A stretch of DNA of 64,000 bases from JAFDBW01 sp963825575. Its GTDB lineage: Bacteria; Desulfobacterota; Desulfuromonadia; Desulfuromonadales; BM103. The stretch is from assembly GCA_963825575.1 (NCBI GenBank), contig CAWGUB010000018.1:124001-188000 (forward strand), written 5' to 3'. Below, piece by piece: positions 36,919 to 45,368 of the stretch; position 1 is the stretch's first letter, and each line of letters starts with the position of its first letter. The notes under the pieces are model-generated. The model was not told where the DNA came from and did no database searches. It worked only from the letters and a program-made list of their open reading frames with translations. Position numbers and translations under genes: made by a program.

Positions 36919-37052
36919 GCCACTAAGGCACCAAGACACCGAGTAAACATTTCTGCTTTTCTGTAAGGATCAAACATGCAAGTCTTAGAAGATCAATTTT
37001 TACCCTACAAAAAAGGTTTCCTGGTCTCTTCGTGTCTTCGTGTCTTCGTGGC
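36919..37052. repeat. family A palindromic repeat
   Basis: The left arm starts GCCACTAAGGCACCAAGACA and the right arm ends with three CTTCGTG units and GGC. They are approximate inverted complements of about 30 nt around an AT-rich, non-coding core of about 70 nt. It lies between dinG and the alanine attenuator. Confidence 0.7.
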
Positions 37053-37110
37053 AAGCAATACTTTCTTGGGGCGTTATAGGATCGCAAAAGTCTGCAGCAA
37101 CAACAATTGA

Positions 37111-37138
37111 TTGACAACCCGCGTCGAGTCATGATAAC
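37111..37138 (+). promoter_or_regulatory. promoter of the alanine-leader transcript
   Basis: A perfect TTGACA (37111-37116) precedes GATAAC (37133-37138) by 16 bp. Transcription would start near 37145, about 30 bases before the leader-peptide ATG. Confidence 0.55.
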
Positions 37139-37173
37139 AGACTGAAATGATTTAAAACGCAATGGAGCAGAGC

Positions 37174-37281
37174 ATGATCAAGGCAGCCGCAAACATCGCA
37201 GCAGCAAAAACTGCCCGAGCTAACAGCGCGGCAGCCGCGGCGGCCGCTTGCCGGAGACTTGTCCATTGCCTTGGAAAATGA
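37174..37281 (+). CDS. alanine-rich attenuator leader peptide
   Basis: This 35-codon ORF has 15 alanine codons: AAA at residues 4-6 and 9-11, single Ala at 14 and 16, and seven in a row at 19-25. All four GCN codons are used. GGAG six bases upstream of the ATG is a good ribosome-binding site. The ORF ends at a TGA 19 bases before a strong intrinsic terminator, and the next gene is an aminotransferase. This is the layout of leader peptides such as TrpL, HisL and LeuL, with alanine as the sensed residue. The peptide itself probably has no function beyond being translated. Confidence 0.85.
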   Translation: MIKAAANIAAAKTARANSAAAAAAACRRLVHCLGK

Positions 37282-37331
37282 TTTAACTGTTTACTGCATC
37301 AAGGCCATGGGCAAAAGCCCATGGCCTTTTT
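37259..37331 (+). promoter_or_regulatory. attenuator: antiterminator and terminator of the Ala leader
   Basis: The terminator is a perfect 12-bp stem (37301-37312 with 37317-37328), an AAAA loop and five Ts. The 5' arm can pair instead with 37259-37274, giving 15 of 16 pairs including two G.U. A third segment within the leader start (37179-37186) can pair with 37266-37273 and would free the terminator when the leader is not translated. A ribosome stalled at the Ala run would leave the antiterminator free; one that reaches the stop codon would cover it. Confidence 0.85.
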
Positions 37332-37364
37332 AATTTCAACGGGTAGCACGGGAAGGGATATTTC

Positions 37365-38678
37365 ATGCGTAACAACATAGTTCATATCGGTGCCGGCGAG
37401 CTGACCTACGAGATCCGCGCCATCGTCGAAATCGCCGACACGCTCAAAGCGCTTGGCATCGATACCAACATGGAGAACATCGGCGACCCGATCGCCAAAG
37501 GGGAAATTATCCCCCAGTGGATGAAACAGATCGTCGCCGACCTCGCCATGACAGACTGCTCCTACGGCTATTGCGCCACCAAGGGTGTCCCGGAAACCCG
37601 TGCCTTTCTTGCAGAGAGGACCAACCGTCGCGGCAAGGCCCAGGTTTCGATCGGCGACATCATCTTTTTTAACGGCCTCGGCGATGCGATTCAGAAGGTT
37701 TACGGCCTGCTCAAACGGGAATCGCGCGTCATCGGCCCAACCCCGACCTACTCCACCCATTCTTCCGGCGAAGCGGCACATGCCGGACAAAAACCGGTCT
37801 GCTACAAGCTTGACCCCGATAACAACTGGTATCCTGACATGGACGACCTGAGACTGTCGATCAAGTACAATCCGGCGATCTCGGGCATCCTGATCATCAA
37901 TCCGGACAACCCGACCGGGGCCGTCTGGCCGGAGCGGATTCTCAAGGAGATGGTCTCCATCGCCAAGGAATTCGACCTCTTCATCATCGCCGACGAAATC
38001 TACCAGAACCTGGTCTACAACGGCGAATCGACCAAGCCGATATCCGACCTGGTTGGCGATGTCCCGGCGATCTCCATGAAAGGCATCAGCAAGGAGGTGC
38101 CCTGGCCCGGCTCGCGCTGCGGCTGGATAGAAGTCTACAACGCCGACAAGGACCCGATGTTCAAACGCTACATCCAGAGTATCGTCGACTCGAAAATGGT
38201 CGAGGTCTGCTCCACGACCCTGCCGCAGAAAGCGATTCCGCCGATTCTCAGCCACCCCGAATACCAGGGCTGGCTCGATGAACGGATCGCCCGCTACGAG
38301 AAGTTTTCCAACATCGCCTACGATATCCTGAAAGTTGTGCCCGGGGTCAAGGTCAACCGGACCAACGGCGCATTCTACATGAGTGTCGCCTTCAAGGAAG
38401 GAGCGCTCAACAACCGTCAGACTTTGCCGATTGAGCTTCCCGAAGTCCGCGAACTCGTAGAAAACCTGGTCAAACAGCCCGGGGTCTCGGTGGACAAGCG
38501 CTTCGTCTACTACCTGTTGGCAGCAACCGGAATCTGCGTCGTGCCATTGTCATCCTTTTTCACCCCGGAGCAGGGCTTCCGGATTACCCTGCTGGAACGT
38601 GATGAAGCGACCTTCACGCGCATATTCGAGCAGATTGCGACCAACATCACCAGGTACCTGGACTCTCACAGCGAATAG
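37365..38678 (+). CDS. PLP-dependent class I/II aminotransferase, probably alanine-forming
   Basis: The 437-residue protein has the fold-type I aminotransferase pattern. NPDNPTGAVWP binds PLP, IADEIYQNL holds the PLP-binding Asp, Lys in SMKGISKEVPWPGSRCGW is the Schiff-base lysine region, and FRITLLERDE carries the carboxylate-binding Arg. The start MRNNIVHIGAGELTYEIR is distinctive of a subgroup whose substrate I cannot name from sequence. The alanine-rich leader and attenuator immediately upstream suggest that it produces alanine, from pyruvate and probably glutamate. A terminator follows the gene, so it is monocistronic. Confidence 0.85.
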   Translation: MRNNIVHIGAGELTYEIRAIVEIADTLKALGIDTNMENIGDPIAKGEIIPQWMKQIVADLAMTDCSYGYCATKGVPETRAFLAERTNRRGKAQVSIGDIIFFNGLGDAIQKVYGLLKRESRVIGPTPTYSTHSSGEAAHAGQKPVCYKLDPDNNWYPDMDDLRLSIKYNPAISGILIINPDNPTGAVWPERILKEMVSIAKEFDLFIIADEIYQNLVYNGESTKPISDLVGDVPAISMKGISKEVPWPGSRCGWIEVYNADKDPMFKRYIQSIVDSKMVEVCSTTLPQKAIPPILSHPEYQGWLDERIARYEKFSNIAYDILKVVPGVKVNRTNGAFYMSVAFKEGALNNRQTLPIELPEVRELVENLVKQPGVSVDKRFVYYLLAATGICVVPLSSFFTPEQGFRITLLERDEATFTRIFEQIATNITRYLDSHSE

Positions 38679-38683
38679 ACTTG

Positions 38684-38717
38684 ATCGAAAAAGGCCGGCA
38701 CGCAATGTCGGCCTTTT
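38684..38717 (+). terminator. terminator after the aminotransferase
   Basis: AAAAAGGCCG and CGGCCTTTTT pair around an 11-base loop, giving a strong bidirectional terminator 5 bases after the stop codon. Confidence 0.88.
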
Positions 38718-38832
38718 TGCTATACTGGGTGCGGAGGTTTTTAATCTGTCCGCCACAACACTGACCTGGACGTGACGGCCCGACGCGTCTTACGACAACG
38801 GCCGGTTTTTCAATGGAGCTCCCGACACCTGC

Positions 38833-40254
38833 ATGCTGACACCCAAACTGGTAAATCGTGACGCCCTGATTACGTCGCAAAAGCAACTGGTCGGCTACCT
38901 CGCGGCAGGCGCCCGTCCGGAAGCGGAATGGGGGATCGGTGCCGAGATGGAAAAACTGGTCCTCGATGCACGGACCGGGGCGGCCGCGGAATTTTCAAGA
39001 ATCGAGGCGTTACTCGCGGCACTGGCAGCAACCGGAAGCTGGCGGGAGCTGCGGGAAGGCTCCCGGCTGGTCGGCCTGCAGGGAGCAGATTCTTCCATAA
39101 CGATCGAGCCTGGCGGGCAGCTGGAGTTGTCCGGCCAGCTCTGCGCCGACCTGTTCTGCAACTGCAGTGACTTCTCCAGACATATCGTAAATGCTGTAGC
39201 AGCCTGCAGGCAATTGGACCTGGTTCTGCTCGGTCTCGGCACGCAGCCTTTCAGCAGCCTCGATGAAATCGAATGGGCGCCCAAGACCCGCTACGACATC
39301 ATGGGCCCCTACATGTTGAAGACCGGCGACATGGGTCAGCGCATGATGAAACAAAGTGCAGGCCTCCAGGTCAATCTTGATTTCAGTGACGAAGCGGACT
39401 GCATGAGGAAACTGCGCCTTGCCCAGTTTCTTGCGCCGTTGCTTTACGGGCTGTTCGCCAACTCGCCACTGCTGGATGGAAAACCGAGCGGCTTTTTGAG
39501 CACGCGCGGAGAGATCTGGTCACGGACCGACCCCGACCGGACCGGACTGCTGCCTTTCCTCGACAACCCGGAGGCCGGTTTTACCGACTACGTTGAATAC
39601 GCCCTCGATGTCCCGATGTATTTCATTGTCCGCGATGGCGAGTATCTTGACCTGACCCGGCAGCCTTTCCGGTTTCGCGATTTCCTGGAAAAAGGTCATG
39701 CCGGCCAGCATGCAACCATGGCCGACTGGGAACTGCACCTGTCAACCCTGTTTCCGGAGGTTCGCCTGCGGCCGCAGGTCGAGGTGCGCTGTGCCGACAG
39801 CCTGCCGCCCCATCTGGTCCTGACTGTCGCCGCCCTGCTCAAGGGTCTTATGTACGACCAGGAATCCTTTCAGGCCGCATGGGGCGAGTGTCGGCTGGAC
39901 TCTCTCGACGAGATTCGCGACAGCTGCCGGAAAGCCTGGCGCCTGGGATTGCAAACCCCCTGGAAGAACGGCACCTTACAGGATCTGGCGAAAACCTGCC
40001 TGGGCCTGGCCCGGGAAGGTCTCGACCGCCAACAGCTGCGACGCGGCCAAAAACGCAGCGAGAGCTGCTTCCTTGACGGCCTCGACAAACTGATCGACGG
40101 CGGACAGACACTCGCCGAGCAACTGCTGCAGAACTGGCACGGGGATCGTCAGGAAAAATTCAAGAAGCTGATCAGCCATTGCGGTTTCTTCGATGTTGCG
40201 CCGAACCGATCCGGCGACGACTGTGCAAATACACAGTTCTCGCCTGCGGGCTGA
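38833..40254 (+). CDS. gshA: glutamate-cysteine ligase (plant/alphaproteobacterial type)
   Basis: The enzyme joins glutamate and cysteine to gamma-glutamylcysteine for glutathione. The 473-residue protein belongs to the GCS2-like plant-type family: GIGAEMEKLVLD near the start, DSSITIEPGGQLELSG, the substrate region RYDIMGPYM with MMKQSAGLQVNLDFSDE, and FLSTRGEIWSRTDPDRTG. No gshB is beside it, so glutathione synthesis or another gamma-glutamyl thiol is open. A gamma-glutamylcyclotransferase-like gene lies 260 bp downstream on the opposite strand. Confidence 0.92.
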   Translation: MLTPKLVNRDALITSQKQLVGYLAAGARPEAEWGIGAEMEKLVLDARTGAAAEFSRIEALLAALAATGSWRELREGSRLVGLQGADSSITIEPGGQLELSGQLCADLFCNCSDFSRHIVNAVAACRQLDLVLLGLGTQPFSSLDEIEWAPKTRYDIMGPYMLKTGDMGQRMMKQSAGLQVNLDFSDEADCMRKLRLAQFLAPLLYGLFANSPLLDGKPSGFLSTRGEIWSRTDPDRTGLLPFLDNPEAGFTDYVEYALDVPMYFIVRDGEYLDLTRQPFRFRDFLEKGHAGQHATMADWELHLSTLFPEVRLRPQVEVRCADSLPPHLVLTVAALLKGLMYDQESFQAAWGECRLDSLDEIRDSCRKAWRLGLQTPWKNGTLQDLAKTCLGLAREGLDRQQLRRGQKRSESCFLDGLDKLIDGGQTLAEQLLQNWHGDRQEKFKKLISHCGFFDVAPNRSGDDCANTQFSPAG

Positions 40255-40388
40255 CGTTCAATTTTTTACGGGAATCAACGTGGTTTTATTGGCTGGGGAG
40301 AGGTAAGCTACGAACCATCAAAGGTTCGTTGTGGCAGGCGAACCGGCGAAACCAAAATCAAACTCTTCTTCACCTCCTCGCATAACAA

Positions 40389-40418
40389 GGCCGATCCGGA
40401 TAGTCCGGATCGGCCTTG
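40389..40418. terminator. bidirectional terminator between gshA and the GGCT-like gene
   Basis: AAGGCCGATCCGGA and TCCGGATCGGCCTT form a 14-bp perfect stem with a three-base loop between convergent genes. Confidence 0.85.
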
Positions 40419-40449
40419 GCGTTTCTTCAGAAACGATATCGAAATTCTA

Positions 40450-40510
40450 GCCTTGCCTAGTCCAGTCCAGCCCTCGTCCAGTCCAGCTCCAGCCTTCCCA
40501 GCCTCCGCCT
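40450..40510. repeat. family B repeat, single arm
   Basis: The stretch consists of degenerate units such as CCAGTCCAGCC and CCAGCCT, the complement of the GGCTGGN heptamers of family B. Only one arm is present. Confidence 0.5.
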
Positions 40511-40515
40511 CAGCA

Positions 40516-40962
40516 TCACGGCACAGGCATCGTCCCGTGCGACTGCAGGAAGGTCAGGTAATGTCCGGGTAGACCGTGATGCTGTGCCCCCCGGATCAGA
40601 CGCTTGAGATAATCTTCACTCGGCTTCAGGCCGGAGCGGAACTTCGCCCCCCGATAAATCGCACAGGACAGTTCCCCCTGCGACGTCTGCACAGTCACCT
40701 GCTGGCGACGGTAACGACCACGCTCCACATTCTCGTAGACATCCAGCCCGGCCAGGCTCGCTTCCGGCACATCGTAAACCACACCGTGGACATGACTGCG
40801 TCGATCGTCCATCAGGTCAGCCCTGCCGGTATTATCACCGCCCGGGACATGAAAAACCAGCCTGACATCCCGCACCTTGCCAATCACAACCGGTTTAAAA
40901 CTGACGCTACGTTCTTTGAGAGTCTCTACGTCCATGTTCGCGCCATAGGCGAAATAGTGCAT
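40516..40962 (-). CDS. gamma-glutamylcyclotransferase-fold protein
   Basis: The 148-residue protein begins MHYFAYGANMDVETL, the YGxNM signature of the GGCT/AIG2 fold that binds the gamma-glutamyl group. The catalytic glutamate is plausible in VYENVERGRYRR. Members cleave gamma-glutamyl amino acids or glutathione to 5-oxoproline. The nearby gshA supports a gamma-glutamyl role, though the genes are convergent and not an operon. The exact substrate is unknown. Confidence 0.82.
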   Translation of the reverse strand: MHYFAYGANMDVETLKERSVSFKPVVIGKVRDVRLVFHVPGGDNTGRADLMDDRRSHVHGVVYDVPEASLAGLDVYENVERGRYRRQQVTVQTSQGELSCAIYRGAKFRSGLKPSEDYLKRLIRGAQHHGLPGHYLTFLQSHGTMPVP

Positions 40963-41183
40963 ACCGACCTCCGTGTTTTCGAAGTTGATGAATGAATTGC
41001 TGATCAGACCAAGATCTCATTATTGCTGACGACCTGAGTTGAAAGGGACTATTTGCAAGGTGACCTGTACTGCCTCATTCGAGCCTGTACAAGCTATTGT
41101 ATCGCAGAATTTCCGCTTGTCTTGCCGGCGGCGGGTCAGTATAGTGGCCAATCAACGAAAACCGTTTAAACAGGAGCTTTTCA

Positions 41184-43166
41184 ATGGCACAGACGCTCGA
41201 CATGCAAAAAGCCCAGAGGGCTATCGACACCATCCGCCTGCTGTCCGCTGACATGGTGGAGCAGGCCCAGTCAGGGCATCCCGGCACACCGATGGAAGCC
41301 GCCCCGATTGCCTACCTGCTTTACAACCGGCATCTGCGCTACAACCCGAAAAACCCGGACTGGGCAGGGCGTGACCGCTTCGTCCTCTCCTGCGGCCATG
41401 GCTCGGCGCTCCTCTACAGCATGCTGCATCTTTCCGGCTACGAGCTTTCCCTGGATGACCTGAAAAACTTCCGCCAGATCGGCAGCCCGACCGCCGGTCA
41501 CCCTGAATTCGGCCACGCCCCCGGCATCGAAACCACCACCGGGCCCCTCGGCCAGGGCATCTCGGTCGGCGTCGGCATGGCCATGGGCGCCCGTTTCCTG
41601 CAGCAGCGCGTCAACCCGGAGCTCTTCGACTACAAAATTTACGGCCTCTGTTCCGACGGCGACCTGATGGAAGGGGTTGCCGCCGAGACAGCTTCGCTGG
41701 CAGGGCATTTGCGGCTGGGCAACCTGGTCTACCTTTATCTCGACAACAAGATCACCATCGAAGGCGATACCGACCTGGCTTTCAGCGAAGAGGTCGCCAC
41801 CCGCTACCTCAGCTACGGCTGGCATGTCCAGCATGTCGAAGGGGAAAATGTCCAGGACCTCGACCGGGCCATTGAAAAAGCCAAGCACTCGCCGCGCCCG
41901 TCGCTGATCATCGCCCGTTCGCACATCGGTTTCGGCGCGCCGAACAAGCAGGACAGCCACGATGCCCACGGGGCGCCGCTCGGGGCCGACGAGCTCAAGC
42001 TGACCAAGCAGTTCTTCGGACGTGACCCGGAAGCGACTTTCGCAGTCCCGGCCGATGTCGCAGAACACATGGGCGAAGCCGTCAAGCGCGGCGCAGCACT
42101 TGAAAAGGAGTGGCAAAAAGCGTTTACCGCTCAACTCGGTGGCAACGCCACCCTGGCCGCCTGGCAAAAGGCGGCAGCCGGAGAGCTACCGCAAGATTGG
42201 GATGATCTGCCGGGCTTTGCCGCCGGGGAAAATCTGGCGACCCGCCAGGCCAGCGGCAAGACCCTCAATGCCCTGGCCGGCAAGCTGCCGTTCCTGCTCG
42301 GCGGTTCAGCCGACCTCGGACCGTCCAACAACACGACGCTCAATGGCGAGGAATCCTTTACCCCCTGCAGCGTCGGTCGCAATATCCACTTCGGGGTTCG
42401 CGAACACGGCATGGCTGCGATCATGAACGGCCTGGCCCATACCCCCGGCCTGATTCCGTTTGGCGGCACATTCATGATCTTTGCCGACTACATGCGCCCA
42501 CCGATGCGCCTCGCCGCAATGATGGGACTGCAGACGGTTTATGTCCTGACCCATGACTCCATCGGTCTGGGCGAAGATGGTCCGACCCACCAGCCGATCG
42601 AACAACTGCCCAACCTGCGGGCCGTGCCCAACCTGAACGTGATCCGCCCCTGCGATGCCAATGAAACGGTCGAAGCGTGGAAGGCCGCGATCGCCAACCG
42701 CCAGGGCCCGACCGCGCTGATCCTGACCCGCCAGGGGCTACCGACCCTCGACCGCAACCAGTATGCGGCCGCGCAGGAGCTGCACAAGGGCGGCTATGTC
42801 CTCGCCAGGGAACAGAACAGCCTGCAGGCTATCATCATCGCCAGTGGCTCGGAAATCCCCCTGGCGCTTGGCGCCCGCGAGCAGCTGGAAAATCAGGGCG
42901 TCGGCACCCGGGTCGTTTCCCTGCCCTGCTGGGAGCTCTTCGAGCAACAGGACCAGGCTTACCGCGACCAGGTCCTGCCTCCTGCTTGTCTGGACCGCGT
43001 TGCCGTCGAAACCGCCTCGCCGTTCGGCTGGGAACGTTACGTCGGCCTCAACGGCAAGACCATCGCCATGCAGGGTTACGGCGCCAGCGGCCCGGCCGGG
43101 CAACTGATGGAGAAGTTCGGCTTTACCGTTGAGAATGTGGTCAACACCGTGAAAGAAATGATTTAA
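41184..43166 (+). CDS. tkt: transketolase
   Basis: Transketolase moves two-carbon units between sugar phosphates in the pentose phosphate pathway, with thiamine diphosphate. The 660-residue protein has GHPGTPMEAAPIAYLLY, the TPP motif CSDGDLMEG (GDG-like) with LDNKITIEGDTD, and GVREHGMAAIMNGLA. The C-terminal domain contains DSIGLGEDGPTHQPIEQL. CAGGAGC precedes the ATG. It is monocistronic, followed by a terminator and a family A repeat. Confidence 0.98.
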   Translation: MAQTLDMQKAQRAIDTIRLLSADMVEQAQSGHPGTPMEAAPIAYLLYNRHLRYNPKNPDWAGRDRFVLSCGHGSALLYSMLHLSGYELSLDDLKNFRQIGSPTAGHPEFGHAPGIETTTGPLGQGISVGVGMAMGARFLQQRVNPELFDYKIYGLCSDGDLMEGVAAETASLAGHLRLGNLVYLYLDNKITIEGDTDLAFSEEVATRYLSYGWHVQHVEGENVQDLDRAIEKAKHSPRPSLIIARSHIGFGAPNKQDSHDAHGAPLGADELKLTKQFFGRDPEATFAVPADVAEHMGEAVKRGAALEKEWQKAFTAQLGGNATLAAWQKAAAGELPQDWDDLPGFAAGENLATRQASGKTLNALAGKLPFLLGGSADLGPSNNTTLNGEESFTPCSVGRNIHFGVREHGMAAIMNGLAHTPGLIPFGGTFMIFADYMRPPMRLAAMMGLQTVYVLTHDSIGLGEDGPTHQPIEQLPNLRAVPNLNVIRPCDANETVEAWKAAIANRQGPTALILTRQGLPTLDRNQYAAAQELHKGGYVLAREQNSLQAIIIASGSEIPLALGAREQLENQGVGTRVVSLPCWELFEQQDQAYRDQVLPPACLDRVAVETASPFGWERYVGLNGKTIAMQGYGASGPAGQLMEKFGFTVENVVNTVKEMI

Positions 43167-43191
43167 CGGAAGGCACTCAGGGGAAAGCTCG

Positions 43192-43354
43192 GCCACAAAG
43201 GCGCAAAGACACAAAAAAAGAGCAACGAGGGGCACTCAAAATTGAGGGCCCCTTTAGCTTTTATCAATTAAACCATCAGTCATTGTCTTCTTTGTGCTCT
43301 TAATGTCTTCGTGACCAGCTTCTAGTCCTGTTTTTATTTCGCGTCTTTGCGTTA
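43192..43354. repeat. family A repeat enclosing the tkt terminator
   Basis: The left arm (43192-43215) starts GCCACAAAGGCGCAAAGACA. The inverted arm (43284-43314) ends CTTCGTGAC, and a second inverted arm GCGTCTTTGCGTTAA follows at 43340-43354. Between them a terminator-like hairpin (43229-43252, GGGGC..GCCCC, one mismatch, followed by TTTAGCTTTT) ends the tkt transcript. Confidence 0.6.
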
Positions 43355-43431
43355 AAATTTTCTTGTAAACCATTCCCCCGACCATACGTCCAATCAACAA
43401 AGACTCGCAGCAGCACGACAAGGGGAAACAC

Positions 43432-44067
43432 GTGTCCACAGCCACGCCAGCGATCGTTGACAGTTTAGCGGAGAGCGGCTACTCTCGAACAATGACCGCC
43501 GCAGACGAACAGCTATTGCTGGAGAGAATCCGCGCAGGTGACGACTCCGGCTTTGAGCAGCTGGTCAAAGAGCACACCGGTAAAGTCATCGGCCTGGCCT
43601 GGCGCCTGGTCGGCAACCGGGAAGAAGCGGAAGATCTGGCCCAGGAGGCTTTTCTGCGACTGCACCGTTCCCTGCCGGGCTTTCGCGGCGACAGCCGCAT
43701 CAGCACCTGGCTGTACCGCACCACGACCCGTCTGGCAATCGATCATCTGCGCCGGGAGCGCATCAAGCGCAGACTGTTTTTCTTTCGCCAGGACAACGAT
43801 GCGCCCGACCCGGTGGAGCTGGCCGGCGACACCCGGCTCGATCCGGGCCGTGAATTCCAGTCGCAGGAGGCGATGCGCCTGCTGCGCAAGAGCCTGGGCA
43901 AGCTGTCGCCGCGCCAGCAGGTGATATTCAACCTGCGCCATTACGAGGGATTGCCGTTGAAAGAGATTGCCGAACACCTGGGACTGGAGACCGGCACGGT
44001 GAAGGCGCACCTGCATCGCGCCGTCACGCAACTCCGCCAGGATCTGGCAGATTATAACGAGGTATGA
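43432..44067 (+). CDS. ECF-type RNA polymerase sigma factor
   Basis: The 211-residue protein has sigma-70 region 2 (GFEQLVKEHTGKVIGLAWRL and then EAEDLAQEAFLRLH, with STWLYRTTTRLAIDHLRRER) and region 4 (LSPRQQVIFNLRHYEGLPLK, then EIAEHLGLETGTVKAHLHRA). It starts at GTG with AAGGGG six bases upstream; a Met at 43492 is an alternative. The stop overlaps the next gene by four bases, coupling it to the anti-sigma gene. It is probably autoregulated; the signal is unknown. Confidence 0.93.
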   Translation: MSTATPAIVDSLAESGYSRTMTAADEQLLLERIRAGDDSGFEQLVKEHTGKVIGLAWRLVGNREEAEDLAQEAFLRLHRSLPGFRGDSRISTWLYRTTTRLAIDHLRRERIKRRLFFFRQDNDAPDPVELAGDTRLDPGREFQSQEAMRLLRKSLGKLSPRQQVIFNLRHYEGLPLKEIAEHLGLETGTVKAHLHRAVTQLRQDLADYNEV

Positions 44068-44521
44068 TCATGAACAGCAAAAACTGCCTGACCGAACAGG
44101 ACCTGACTCTGCATTATTACAACGAGCTGGACGAGAATCGCTCCCGGCATCTTGCCGGCTGCCAGCGCTGCGCAGAACGTTTGGCGACTTTGACGACGGA
44201 GCTTGCCGCTCTGCCAAAGCCGGACTGCACCGCCGACGCCCTGGCCGGGGTCCGCATGGCGGCAAGGGTCAAGGAGAAGTTGACGAACTCGCCGACCGCA
44301 AGCGCTGGCTGCCGGCGCTTGGTGCCGGGGCCGTGGCGGTCCTGGCCCTGGTGCATAACCTTCTCCTGCATCCGCAACCGGAGCCTGTGCAGGTGACCCT
44401 GTCATCCCCTGCACCAGCAAACCCGATGAGCCTGGAAGAGGATATGCCGGACATCGACTTTCTCGAAGATATCGAGCTGCTCAAGGAACTTGAGCTGCTC
44501 GCACAGATAGAAGGAGTCTGA
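44064..44521 (+). pseudogene. zinc-finger anti-sigma factor, one frameshift
   Basis: The N-terminal frame has the ZAS-type motif HLAGCQRC (HxxxCxxC) near residue 29. After a frame change near 44280 the product continues as DELADRKRWLPALGAGAVAV, the start of a TM helix, then a short periplasmic acidic tail ending ELELLAQIEGV. It overlaps the sigma gene by ATGA, so translation is coupled. A one-base deletion explains the break; an indel error is as likely as real loss. It should hold the ECF sigma factor at the membrane. Confidence 0.75.
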
Positions 44522-44522
44522 C

Positions 44523-45047
44523 ATGTTCAGCAAGAGATTGATCTTTTTCAGTGGTTGTCTTCTGATCGTGGCCAGCGTTGTCTCAACCCCCGCGTACGCC
44601 AAGAAGAATGGCAAGCATGGCGGCCAATCCAGCGGCGGTGGTTACTCCGGCAGGGGCGGTCATTCCGGCGGTCCCGGCCCTGCCGGCAACGGCAACCTGC
44701 AGCAATGGTGGCAGGAGCTGCCGGACAACGAGCGCCAGATGCTGCGCGACCGCTACGAGATCTACCAGGGGCTGCCCGAAGACCAGCGGGACCATTTACG
44801 CCAGCGCTGGCAGAATTACCGGCAGCTGCCGCCGGAACAACGCCAGGAGATGCAAGAGAAATACAACCACTGGCGGGAGATGGACCCCGAAGAGCGGGAG
44901 CGCATGCGCGGCACCTTCCGCAAGTTCAAGGAGCTGCCGGAAGACCAGCGCCGGCAGTTGCGGCAGGAACTCCACGAACTGCGCGACCTGCCGCCCAAGG
45001 AGCGGGAGCGCCGCCGCGAAGAGTTGCATCGCAAGTATTTTCCTTAA
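44523..45047 (+). CDS. DUF3106-type periplasmic protein
   Basis: The 174-residue protein has a signal peptide (1-26, ending AYA), a Gly/Ser-rich linker (about 27-58) and then a highly charged helical repeat. The repeat is built on ELPxxERxxLRxR units (LPDNERQMLRDRYEIYQGLP, LPPEQRQEMQEKY, MDPEERERMRGTF, LPEDQRRQLRQEL), typical of DUF3106. It is the third gene of the sigma/anti-sigma operon and, like similar proteins there, may sense or buffer periplasmic stress. That role is inference. Confidence 0.8.
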   Translation: MFSKRLIFFSGCLLIVASVVSTPAYAKKNGKHGGQSSGGGYSGRGGHSGGPGPAGNGNLQQWWQELPDNERQMLRDRYEIYQGLPEDQRDHLRQRWQNYRQLPPEQRQEMQEKYNHWREMDPEERERMRGTFRKFKELPEDQRRQLRQELHELRDLPPKERERRREELHRKYFP

Positions 45048-45050
45048 AGG

Positions 45051-45290
45051 CAGAGGCTAGGGGCTGGGGACTAGGGGCTGGTGATTTGAAAATGGGGCGC
45101 TCAACAATCGAGTGCCCTTTGCTTTTGCAATGAAACAGGAACTGTCATTCTTGTTGTCTTGGTGTCTAGACTTTTTCCTACGGTTCTTTGCGTCTTTGCG
45201 CCTTGAGTGAGCAAAGCGAACGGGCGTTAAAAGGCGAGGGTTTGGGACTGGGAAATAGAAACCGTATTCTGGATACTGGATTCTTTCTCC
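45051..45290. repeat. composite repeat region: families A, B and C together
   Basis: The 320-base gap between convergent genes contains a family B arm (45051-45084, GGCTAGGGGCTGGGG), a hairpin with T-rich tail (45092-45122, imperfect), family A octamers in inverted orientation (45150-45205) and a family C arm (45264-45284, ATTCTGGATACTGGATTC). No gene is seen. Confidence 0.6.
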
Positions 45291-45368
45291 TACCCCATTG
45301 AACCTTAAAAGGGCGGGATTTCTCCGGCCCTGACTGTTCACTTTCCTCTCACCTCTCTCATCTCCCCC

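Noticed and set aside
36919..37052. CRISPR-like array
   Set aside because: The repeat unit is only 8 nt, without spacers, and the arms are inverted. It is a palindromic dispersed repeat.
37174..37281. Ala-rich ORF as a conventional small protein
   Set aside because: The location between promoter and attenuator stems and the run of alanine codons fit a leader peptide better.
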